Source of the DNA: DATBHZ01 sp036557185
Lineage (GTDB): Bacteria > Actinomycetota > Acidimicrobiia > IMCC26256 > JAENVU01
Assembly: GCA_036557185.1 (NCBI GenBank)
Contig: DATBHZ010000006.1
Location: forward strand, 9,986 to 73,985
Direction: 5' to 3'
Length of the DNA stretch: 64,000 nt
Shown: positions 27,195 to 34,098 of the stretch, one piece after another
Numbering within the stretch: position 1 is the first letter of the stretch
Layout: each line of letters opens with the position of its first letter
The notes under the pieces: model-generated
Database searches by the model: none
What the model was told of the DNA's origin: nothing
Seen by the model: only the letters and a program-made list of their open reading frames with translations
Position numbers and translations under genes: made by a program

Positions 27195-28468
27195 GAGGTC
27201 GCCGGGATGGGTTCGGGGTCCGGAACGAGCGCGCCGGTGGCGGTCCAGTCTTCGAGCCGGTCGTCGGCCGGGGTCTGCCCGTTGGCCAGGTACCGGTCGC
27301 GGTAGTCGCGCGTCGCGTCCTCGATGGCGCGATCGATCGAGCCTCGGTGCATCGACTCGAGTGCGACGTCGAAGCACGCGAGCGCCGCGTCGCGCAGCGC
27401 GCGGTCCCGTACGCCCTGCAACGCCGCATCGACCCAGCGACCACGCGTCGCGTGCAATGCAGGAGCGATCGCGCGGGATGCATCGTCGTCGACGATGAGG
27501 CTCGCGGTGACAGCACTGGCGATGCGCCACAACGGATCGGGGAGCGCGTCGAGGATGCGGAGCTCGAGCCAGCCACGCGGTCGCACGGGCGGGAACAGCG
27601 TCGTGAGGTGGTATTCGAGATCAGCGAGCGTCGGAGTGCCGAGCGGATGCCCGCGCTCGATCCACTCCGCGAACGTCAGCGGCTCGCTCGGCACGTCGAA
27701 TCGAGCCGCAGAGCGGCGCACGAACATCACCTGAGCGCCGAGCGCGTAGTCGGCCCACGCCGTGCGCGGATCGGATCCGGGATGTACGGCGACCGGCTCG
27801 GTTCGGCTCGGATCGAGCGCGAGCCACACGGCGAGGCGTGTCGAGCGCCAGCCGCTCGGCTGGGACCCGCACAACGGGGAGTGGGCGAACGCCGCGGCGA
27901 TCACGGGCCCGAGATCGTGTGCGAGCTGCCAGCGGGACGCACGCTGCTCTCCCCGCCCGAGGCCCACGTTGATCTGGAGCGACGCGGTCGCGCACATCAT
28001 CGATGCGCCGGCGTTTCCCTGGCGTGAGAAGTAGTCGGCCATCGCGTGATAGCGCGGATCGTCGAGGACGACCTCGCGGGGGCGCGCAGGGTCCAGCCCG
28101 ATCGCGATGGCCCGAAGGCCGGCGCGCGCCAGGCGAGCGAGGAGCTCAGCCGCGTCTTCGGCGGCGAGCGCGATGGCCGCGTCGACGGTGTCGCGCGGCA
28201 GCGCGCTCAGCTCGACCTGGCCTCCCGGCTCGAACGTGATCCGGCTGCCGTTCGGGAGCGCGCCGTCGTCGACCGCAGCCGACCGCACGGCGTCGAACTG
28301 CACGGGCGCCGCCGGGTCGGTCGCGCGCACGACGTGCCATTCGAGCTCGAGACCCACCGCGTCGGGGCTCACCTCGTCGGAGGTCACGTCGACGGGAGCA
28401 TCGAAGCCCGCGGACGCGATACGACGGCGCGCGTCGTCGAGCGTGAGTTGTTCGGGATGCGCGGGCAC
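27185..28468 (-). CDS. egtA: glutamate-cysteine ligase EgtA
   Basis: 427 residues, GTG 28468. It makes gamma-glutamylcysteine for EgtB (ATP-dependent). Features of the GCS2-type ligase: VGLELEWHVVRATDP near residue 45, ITFEPGGQVELSALP, YHAMADYFSRQGNAGASMM, TASLQINVGLG and FPPVRPRGWLELRILDALP. Length fits mycobacterial EgtA. Only three bases separate the stop of the small upstream frame (28472-28546) from this GTG, and no good ribosome site of its own is visible, so it is likely translated by coupling. Confidence 0.93.
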   Translation of the reverse strand: MPAHPEQLTLDDARRRIASAGFDAPVDVTSDEVSPDAVGLELEWHVVRATDPAAPVQFDAVRSAAVDDGALPNGSRITFEPGGQVELSALPRDTVDAAIALAAEDAAELLARLARAGLRAIAIGLDPARPREVVLDDPRYHAMADYFSRQGNAGASMMCATASLQINVGLGRGEQRASRWQLAHDLGPVIAAAFAHSPLCGSQPSGWRSTRLAVWLALDPSRTEPVAVHPGSDPRTAWADYALGAQVMFVRRSAARFDVPSEPLTFAEWIERGHPLGTPTLADLEYHLTTLFPPVRPRGWLELRILDALPDPLWRIASAVTASLIVDDDASRAIAPALHATRGRWVDAALQGVRDRALRDAALACFDVALESMHRGSIDRAIEDATRDYRDRYLANGQTPADDRLEDWTATGALVPDPEPIPATSWT

Positions 28469-28471
28469 GGC

Positions 28472-28546
28472 TTAGCGGTGTCCGAAGTGCGCAGTCACCC
28501 ACGCCATGTTCCGTACCGGTGCGGTCCAGACGCTTGCTCGTCTCAT
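28472..28546 (-). CDS. 24-codon open frame upstream of egtA, possible leader peptide
   Basis: ATG 28546, 24 sense codons, TAA at 28472-28474, then GCC and the egtA GTG. AAGGAGG lies four bases before the ATG, the strongest Shine-Dalgarno in the cluster. The product is basic, with two Trp, three Arg besides the terminal one, and ends AHFGHR; it has no signal sequence and no Cys. Position suggests that ribosomes loading here re-initiate on egtA. It could be a regulatory leader peptide, a small functional protein, or simply a loading site. Confidence 0.55.
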   Translation of the reverse strand: MRRASVWTAPVRNMAWVTAHFGHR

Positions 28547-28604
28547 ACTGCCTCCTTGCCTCTCGGTCTCGGTGACCAAGGTTGGGGCGTTGGTGACGCG
28601 CGAC

Positions 28605-29228
28605 CTACCAGCCGCGCTCGACCCATTCGTCGAGGTGCGGACGCTCGTTGCCCACGGTGGTGTCGAGGCCGTGACCGGGGAGCACGAGCATCTCCGGCGG
28701 CAGGGTGAACAGCCGGCGGTCGATCGACTCGATGATCTGCTCGAAGCTGGCGTTCTCGAAGCTCGTGTTGCCGGCGCCGCCCGGGAACAGCGTGTCGCCG
28801 CTGAACAGGACCGGGTGACCGACCAGCTCGAAGCACGTGGAGCCGGGGGTGTGACCGGGCGTATGGATCGTGCGGAGCCGGAGATCACCGACGGCGTACT
28901 CCTCGTCGTCGGGGATGGTGAAGTCGTACGCCGGGAGCATTGCGGCGTCCTCGGCCGCAATGCCGACCTCGACGCCCGCGTCGCGCAGCGCGGTGACAGC
29001 CTGGATGTGGTCGGCGTGGCCGTGGGTCGTGAGCACCCGGCGCACACCCACGGCCTTGCTCACGTCGAGCAGCAGCCGATGCTCGTTCGCGGCGTCGATG
29101 ATGACCGCGTCTCCCGTGGCCTTGCAGCGCAGGACGAAGACGTTGTTCTCGAAGGGACCGACCACGATCTTGTCGATGCGGGCGTCGGCCGTCTCGTAGT
29201 GCGCCGGGGGAGGCGCCGTCGAGGGCAC
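28605..29228 (-). CDS. MBL-fold metallo-hydrolase, glyoxalase II-like
   Basis: 207 residues, GTG 29228. Metal ligands: THGHADHIQAV, HTPGHTPGSTCF, FSGDTLFPGG and VLPGHGLDTTV, a full metallo-beta-lactamase set of the hydroxyacylglutathione hydrolase type. N-terminus DKIVVGPFENNVFVLRC is typical of small cytosolic members. It is 58 bases upstream of the small frame before egtA on the same strand, so it may head the egt transcript and act on a thiol ester, but the substrate is unknown. Confidence 0.85.
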   Translation of the reverse strand: MPSTAPPPAHYETADARIDKIVVGPFENNVFVLRCKATGDAVIIDAANEHRLLLDVSKAVGVRRVLTTHGHADHIQAVTALRDAGVEVGIAAEDAAMLPAYDFTIPDDEEYAVGDLRLRTIHTPGHTPGSTCFELVGHPVLFSGDTLFPGGAGNTSFENASFEQIIESIDRRLFTLPPEMLVLPGHGLDTTVGNERPHLDEWVERGW

Positions 29229-29348
29229 GACCCAAGGCTACCCACCCCCTGTGACAAATATTTCCCTGGGCCTCGGCAGGAGTGAACGCGCTCGCTGCAC
29301 CTGGCGTGCACTTGTCGAGTGGCGGTCGGCGGAGCGTGAGCGAAGCCG

Positions 29349-29410
29349 ACTCGCAGGAGCAGCGAGCGCCCGCGAGCCGGGTATCCCGGCGAGCAGCGAG
29401 CGCGACCAGA
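29349..29410 (+). repeat. 62-bp inverted repeat, copy 1 (left of the acyl-CoA dehydrogenase pair)
   Basis: A 26-base left flank (29349-29374) and an 18-base right flank (29393-29410) are identical to the reverse complement of copy 2 at 31816-31877. The 18-base centres differ but are both hairpins; here GCCGGG, TAT, CCCGGC (29376-29390). A partial extra copy of the right flank (GCAGCGAGCGCGA) follows at 29413-29425, and an inverted half, GCGCTCGCTGC, lies at 29288-29298. It occupies most of the 256-base space between two divergent genes. Confidence 0.85.
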
Positions 29411-29447
29411 GGGCAGCGAGCGCGAGCGGGTGCGTGACCAGCGAAAA

Positions 29448-29476
29448 TGGAACCTGACCGCGTGGTCAAGTACGGT
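29448..29476 (+). promoter_or_regulatory. acyl-CoA dehydrogenase promoter with TGACC-N4-GGTCA operator
   Basis: A -10-like TACGGT (29471-29476) ends eight bases before the GTG at 29485, which would give a leaderless transcript. A perfect dyad, TGACC-GCGT-GGTCA (29455-29468), fills the spacer between it and a weak -35-like TGGAAC (29448-29453). Such dyads are typical of TetR-family regulators of lipid degradation; no regulator gene is adjacent. Confidence 0.5.
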
Positions 29477-29484
29477 CGTTAGCC

Positions 29485-30672
29485 GTGGATTTCCGGGATT
29501 CGCCTCACGAAGCGGCCTTCCGCGACGAGGTGCGGTCCTGGCTCTCCGACCATCTCGTCGGTGAGTTCGCGGCGTTGGGCGGCCGCGGCGGCCCTGCCGA
29601 CGAGTCCGGCTGGGACGTGCGGCTCGAGTGGGAGCGACTCCTCGGGCGGGACCGATGGGTCGGCATGTCGTGGCCTGCGGAGTACGGCGGCCGCGAGGCG
29701 AGCTTCGCGGAGCAGGTGATCTTCAACGAGGAGTACGCGAAGGCCGACGCACCCGCACGCATCTCGTTCTTCGGTGAAGGTTTGTTCTCCCCGACCCTGC
29801 TCGCGTACGGCACCGAGGAGCAGAAACATCGGTTCCTCCCGAAGATCCAGGCCGTCGAGGAGCTGTGGTGCCAGGGCTACTCGGAGCCGAACGCCGGGTC
29901 GGACCTGTCGAACGTCGCGACGCGAGCCGAGCTCGACGGTGATGAGTGGGTGGTGAACGGACAGAAGGTCTGGACCACGCTCGCGCACCGCGCGCAGTGG
30001 TGCTTCGCCGTCGTGCGGACGGACCCCAGCTCGACCGGCCACAAGGGCCTGAGCTATCTGCTCATCCCGATGGACCAGCCCGGCGTCGAGGTGCGTCCAC
30101 TGGAGCAGATGACGGGCACAGCGGAGTTCAACGAGGTCTTCTTCTCCGACGCACGGACCGCGAAGGACCTCGTCGTCGGTGAGGTGAACGACGGCTGGAA
30201 GGTCGCGATGGCCACGCTCGGCTTCGAGCGCGGGACCGCCTTCTTGTCGCAGCAGCTCGCGTTCCAGCACGAGCTCGACGAGATCGTGGCGGTCGCACAG
30301 AAGAACGGTGCAGCGCGCGATGCGACGATCCGCCAGGAGCTCGCAGACTCCTACATCGGCGTCCAGATCATGAAGTACAACGGGCTCCGCATGCTCACCG
30401 ATCTGGTGAAGAAGGGCGTGCTCGGACCGTCGAGCAGCATCGGCAAGCTCTACTGGAGCAACTGGCACCGCACGCTCGGGGAGCGGGCCATGCACGTGCT
30501 CGGCGCCCATGCGGGATTGGTGGCCGGCGAGCCGGGCGGCAAGTATTCGCTCGACGAGCTCCACCGTGAGTTCATGTTCAGCCGGTCGGAGACGATCTAC
30601 GCCGGCGCCAGCGAGATCCAACGCAACATCATCGGCGAGCGGGTGCTCGGCCTCCCGCGCGAACCCAGGTAA
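29485..30672 (+). CDS. acyl-CoA dehydrogenase, subunit 1 of a likely two-subunit enzyme
   Basis: 395 residues, GTG 29485. FAD enzyme of lipid degradation. Features: EQVIFNEEYAKADAPAR, EELWCQGYSEPNAGSDLSN, GDEWVVNGQKVWTTLAHRA, SYLLIPMDQPGVEVRPL and the C-terminal ETIYAGASEIQRNIIGERVL. In many ACADs the corresponding block is YEGT with the catalytic Glu; here it is YAGA, so this subunit may lack the base there. Paired with the next gene 11 bases downstream, it resembles the alpha2beta2 ACADs (FadE pairs) of actinobacterial steroid/side-chain degradation. Substrate unknown. Confidence 0.88.
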   Translation: MDFRDSPHEAAFRDEVRSWLSDHLVGEFAALGGRGGPADESGWDVRLEWERLLGRDRWVGMSWPAEYGGREASFAEQVIFNEEYAKADAPARISFFGEGLFSPTLLAYGTEEQKHRFLPKIQAVEELWCQGYSEPNAGSDLSNVATRAELDGDEWVVNGQKVWTTLAHRAQWCFAVVRTDPSSTGHKGLSYLLIPMDQPGVEVRPLEQMTGTAEFNEVFFSDARTAKDLVVGEVNDGWKVAMATLGFERGTAFLSQQLAFQHELDEIVAVAQKNGAARDATIRQELADSYIGVQIMKYNGLRMLTDLVKKGVLGPSSSIGKLYWSNWHRTLGERAMHVLGAHAGLVAGEPGGKYSLDELHREFMFSRSETIYAGASEIQRNIIGERVLGLPREPR

Positions 30673-30683
30673 GGAAGCAGACG

Positions 30684-31814
30684 ATGAACTTCGCCTTTTC
30701 GGAGGAGCAGGACCAGCTGCGGGACGCGGTGCGCAAGTTCTTGGAGGCGAAGAGCCCCGAGAGCGAGGTTCGCCGTCTGATGGAGACGACCGAGGGCTAC
30801 GACCCCGCGGTCTGGAAGCAGATGGCGCAGGAGCTCGGCCTGCAGAGCCTCCACATCCCCGAGGAATTCGGAGGGCAGGGCTTCACCTTCGTGGAGCTCG
30901 GCATCGTGCTCGAGGAGCAGGGACGCGCGCTGCTCTGCGCGCCTTACTTCTCGACGGTCGTGCTCGCTGCGAACGCGATCCTCAACGCCGGATCGGCCGA
31001 CGAGAAGCAGGCGCTGCTGCCGGGTATCGCGAGCGGCGACACGATCGCGACGCTCGCGTTCACCGAGCCGAACGGCAAGTGGGACGCGTCGGGCATCACG
31101 ATGGAGGCCACCGCCAAGGGCGACGGCGCGGTGCTCGACGGCGAGAAGATGTTCGTGCTGGACGGCCACACTGCGGACCTCATCGTGGTTGCCGCGCGTG
31201 AGTCCGGCACGAGCGGGGAGGACGGGATCTCGTTCTTCACCGTGACGGGTGATGCGAACGGGCTCACGCGAACTGCGCTCGCGACGATGGACCAGACGCG
31301 CAAGCAGGCAAGGCTCGAGCTGTCTGGTGTCCAGGCGAAGCGACTCGGTGCTCCCGGCAAGGGATGGGCCGCGCTCTCGAAGACGCTCGACCAGGCCGCG
31401 GTCGGGCTGTCGAACGAGATGGTCGGCGGCGCTCAGTTCGTGCTCGAGTCGTCCGTGCAGTACGCGAAGGACCGCGTGCAGTTCGGCCGGCCGATCGGCT
31501 CGTTCCAGGCGATCAAGCACAAGTGCGCCGACATGCTGCTCGAGGTGGAGTCCGCGAAGTCGGCGGCCTACTACTCGTCGTGGGCCGCAGCCGAGGACAA
31601 CGACGAGCTTCCCGTGGTCGCGTCGCTCGCGAAGGCGTACTGCTCGGACGCGTACTTCCACGCGGCGGCGGAGAACATCCAGATCCACGGCGGGATCGGG
31701 TTCACGTGGGAGCACAACGCGCACCTGTACTTCAAGCGCGCGAAGTCGTCGGAGATCCTCCTCGGCGACGCCACCTACCACCGCGAGCTGCTCGCTCAGC
31801 GAATCGGCATCTGA
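30684..31814 (+). CDS. acyl-CoA dehydrogenase, subunit 2 of a likely two-subunit enzyme
   Basis: 376 residues, ATG 30684 with AAGGAAG upstream. More divergent ACAD: AFSEEQDQLRDAVRKFLEAK at the start, IATLAFTEPNGKWDASGI, ARLELSGVQAKRLGAPGKG, KDRVQFGRPIGSFQAIKHK and the C-terminal QIHGGIGFTWEHNAHLYFKR, which matches the second subunits of actinobacterial heteromeric ACADs. It carries no extended C-terminal block like its partner. The repeat copy with its strong hairpin starts one base after the stop. Confidence 0.88.
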   Translation: MNFAFSEEQDQLRDAVRKFLEAKSPESEVRRLMETTEGYDPAVWKQMAQELGLQSLHIPEEFGGQGFTFVELGIVLEEQGRALLCAPYFSTVVLAANAILNAGSADEKQALLPGIASGDTIATLAFTEPNGKWDASGITMEATAKGDGAVLDGEKMFVLDGHTADLIVVAARESGTSGEDGISFFTVTGDANGLTRTALATMDQTRKQARLELSGVQAKRLGAPGKGWAALSKTLDQAAVGLSNEMVGGAQFVLESSVQYAKDRVQFGRPIGSFQAIKHKCADMLLEVESAKSAAYYSSWAAAEDNDELPVVASLAKAYCSDAYFHAAAENIQIHGGIGFTWEHNAHLYFKRAKSSEILLGDATYHRELLAQRIGI

Positions 31815-31815
31815 T

Positions 31816-31877
31816 TCTGGTCGCGCTCGCTGCGGCGCAGGGTACCTGCGCCGCGGGCGCTCGCTGCTCCTGCGAGT
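31816..31877 (-). repeat. 62-bp inverted repeat, copy 2 (right of the acyl-CoA dehydrogenase pair)
   Basis: Reverse-complement copy of 29349-29410: all 44 flank bases are identical, whereas the 18-base centre (31834-31851) is different and forms a longer hairpin. It begins immediately after the second acyl-CoA dehydrogenase stop. The opposite orientation of the two copies brackets the gene pair. Confidence 0.85.
31832..31854 (+). terminator. strong hairpin after the acyl-CoA dehydrogenase pair
   Basis: GCGGCGCAGG, loop GTA, CCTGCGCCGC: ten perfect pairs, 18 bases after the stop. There is no T-run behind it, so it could be an actinobacterial-type terminator or a transcript-end stabiliser. It is the centre of repeat copy 2. 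Confidence 0.55.
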
Positions 31878-31937
31878 GAACTCGCTCCCTCCGGTCGCTC
31901 CGTCCACCGCACCTTTGTTGGCGCGTAGTTTCATCGC

Positions 31938-32396
31938 ATGACGATCGTTGTCGGCGTCGTCGTCGTGGCGGTGGTGCTCGCGATCGCAGGCGCGCTGGTG
32001 GTGCGCGAGGCGGCCCGGATGCGCGAGCGACCCCCGGCTGCGATCTTCGACCCGGACGACGCGTACGACTGGGTGTACGAGCACCTGCCGGATCTCCCGG
32101 CGAGCACGTTGAGCACCGCCGACGTGCACCGCATCCTCGACGCGCAGATGGACTTCATCCGCGAGCACGGGGTCTCCGAGAACGGCGAGCGAGGCCGGGT
32201 GCGCGGTGTCGTGCTGTTCGACACGTCGGAGGCGATCGACGCGATCGTGGCGCGCTGCGCGGAAGACGGCGAGACGTACCTCCCCGAGCAGGTCGCTGCG
32301 GTCCTCGACTGCCAGATCGACTACTTGCGGTTCATCGGGGCGATCGACCCGGCGCCTGCGCCGGACGACGACGCTCCGCCGTCCGCGCCGGAGTAA
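31938..32396 (+). CDS. membrane-anchored protein of unknown function
   Basis: 152 residues, ATG 31938. A single N-terminal membrane helix (TIVVGVVVVAVVLAIAGALV) is followed by a soluble domain with ILDAQMDFIREHGVSENGE and LDCQIDYLRFIGAIDPAP, which look like two related helices (LDxQxDxxR) around a central strand region (GRVRGVVLFDTSEAIDAIVA). The tail is acidic and Pro-rich. I do not recognise a named family. It is convergent with the polysaccharide region. Confidence 0.6.
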   Translation: MTIVVGVVVVAVVLAIAGALVVREAARMRERPPAAIFDPDDAYDWVYEHLPDLPASTLSTADVHRILDAQMDFIREHGVSENGERGRVRGVVLFDTSEAIDAIVARCAEDGETYLPEQVAAVLDCQIDYLRFIGAIDPAPAPDDDAPPSAPE

Positions 32397-32403
32397 CGCT
32401 CGC

Positions 32404-34098
32404 TCAGCAGAGCTCCTGCTCGCCCTTGATCGGGTCGCGGGGCACGTGCACGAACGTGTTCGGGACCGCGTGCCAGATGTTCGACAGGAAACGCCCTGGG
32501 GTGAGCGGCTCGTCGATCCCGGAGATGATCGTGGCGAGCTTCGGGCACGCGAGCGCGCGGCGGGCAGCCTGCACCTTCGCGTTCCCTTTCGCCGCACCGA
32601 AGCGCGCGTCGTACCAGGCTTCGTCCACCTGCTTGCGGTGGCCGGCCGGCCGGCCTGCGATGGGTGAGGTCCGCGCGGCGAGCGGCTCGGCTAGGCCGCC
32701 GATGTCGATCACCCAGACCTGGCGCCCGGCGTCGTAGGCGGGCACCCCGATCGAGCCGAGCGTGATCACCAGCGCGTGCGGGTCCTTGCCCGGTCGCGGC
32801 ATCTTGTCGGTGACGCGCATGTAGCCGCGTTTCCCTTGCTGGTAGAGCGTGTGGACCTGGTCACCGGTGACGAGGAATCCTGAATGCTCGGGGTGGAACA
32901 TCTTCTTGCCGAGCACGAGGCGCCAGTCGGCGATGTCGGTCACACCGAACGCGAGCCTGGGCGGCGGATAACGCACGGCCGCGACGACGACCAGCGACCA
33001 GACGACGCCGACCGCGAGGACCCCGAGCTTCGCGAGCGTGGTCGGTCGCAGCGCGATCGATGCAGGCAAGGCCAGTGCGAACACGGCCGGGAGCAGCAGG
33101 CGCCCGTGCATGTAGTCACCGCCGCTCACGACGAGGTAAGCGACGCTGACGGCCGACGCCGCGAGCATCGACCAGGTCGCGATCGCGACGCGACGATCGT
33201 GCAGCTCATGGAGACGGATCACGACGGTCACGACGACGAGCGCGATCGGGATCCACAGCCAGTAGGTGCTCAACAGGTCGTTGAGATATCCCCAGCCCTG
33301 GCTGAGGTAGGTGCCGCCGGAATCCTTGGCGAGCGCGGTGCTCGGCACGATGCTCGCGTAGTAGCCCATCCGGAAGATCTCGTACGCGACGGGCAGCGCG
33401 AGCGCGAGCGAGAGGTCACGGGCGATCCGACGCGGGCGCGCGATCACGAGCCAGCCGACGAGGAGGCAGACCATCATGAGACCGAGCTCCGGACGCACGA
33501 GTGGTCCGAGCCCGATGACCACAGGTGCCCACCACGGCGAGGCGGACGGGTCGTCCGTGCGCGCCGCCCGCAGCAGGATCCACCACGAGCTGCCGAGCCA
33601 GAGCCAGACGATGCCCATCTCGAGGCCCGAGCTGGCGAAGTCCCACATCACCGGGATCGCGGCGGCGAAGACGAGCCCGATCGGAACCACGAACGCGCCC
33701 TGCTCGTGCGCGAACCGCGCGGCGCGGCCCCCGATCGCGAACGCGGCGATCGCCGCCGCGAGCCCGAGCAGCACCGACACCCACTCGAGGCTCATGAACA
33801 GGCCGAGCGTCTCGCGCCCCACCACGAGGATCGCGAGCCAGAGCGGGCTGGTGAACGCCTCGACACGCTCTCCGGCGTTGAACACCGGCCCGTGGCCCGA
33901 GACGATCTGCGAGACGATGCGGAAGTTGATGAACGCGTCCTCGTCGGTCCAGCGGTGGACCCACCCGCCGACGCCGATCATCACCGCAGGGACGAGGGTC
34001 AGCAGGACCGGCCACCAGGACCTCGGCGTACGGACGGCTTCGACGGGAGCGTCGGTCTCGGCGTCCGTACGGACCGCCTCGCCCACCTCCGGGCTCAA
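32404..34098 (-). CDS. polytopic GT-C-type glycosyltransferase-like membrane protein (AftB-like)
   Basis: 564 residues from TTG 34098, which has AAGGAG five bases upstream and overlaps the previous stop (TTGA). About ten membrane segments. The first outer loop has the GT-C acidic motif WTDEDAFINFRIVSQIVSGH, followed by NAGERVEAFTSPLWLAILVV; both recall mycobacterial arabinofuranosyltransferase AftB and related lipid-linked sugar transferases. A C-terminal soluble domain of about 180 residues (DPHALVITLGSIGVPAYDAG) follows. Likely adds a sugar outside the membrane; donor and acceptor are unknown. Confidence 0.7.
   Translation of the reverse strand: MSPEVGEAVRTDAETDAPVEAVRTPRSWWPVLLTLVPAVMIGVGGWVHRWTDEDAFINFRIVSQIVSGHGPVFNAGERVEAFTSPLWLAILVVGRETLGLFMSLEWVSVLLGLAAAIAAFAIGGRAARFAHEQGAFVVPIGLVFAAAIPVMWDFASSGLEMGIVWLWLGSSWWILLRAARTDDPSASPWWAPVVIGLGPLVRPELGLMMVCLLVGWLVIARPRRIARDLSLALALPVAYEIFRMGYYASIVPSTALAKDSGGTYLSQGWGYLNDLLSTYWLWIPIALVVVTVVIRLHELHDRRVAIATWSMLAASAVSVAYLVVSGGDYMHGRLLLPAVFALALPASIALRPTTLAKLGVLAVGVVWSLVVVAAVRYPPPRLAFGVTDIADWRLVLGKKMFHPEHSGFLVTGDQVHTLYQQGKRGYMRVTDKMPRPGKDPHALVITLGSIGVPAYDAGRQVWVIDIGGLAEPLAARTSPIAGRPAGHRKQVDEAWYDARFGAAKGNAKVQAARRALACPKLATIISGIDEPLTPGRFLSNIWHAVPNTFVHVPRDPIKGEQELC

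Noticed and set aside
28547..28604. Riboswitch (SAM type) upstream of the egt genes
   Set aside because: The space is only 58 bases and shows none of the conserved core of known SAM riboswitches; a small translated frame explains the strong ribosome site better.
29229..29484. Transposon remnant between the MBL gene and the acyl-CoA dehydrogenases
   Set aside because: No transposase fragment and no target duplication seen; only the short hairpin repeats are supported.
30597..32597. Long open frame on the minus strand across the second acyl-CoA dehydrogenase
   Set aside because: Antisense shadow with low-complexity Arg/Leu/Val composition; the plus strand carries clear enzyme motifs.
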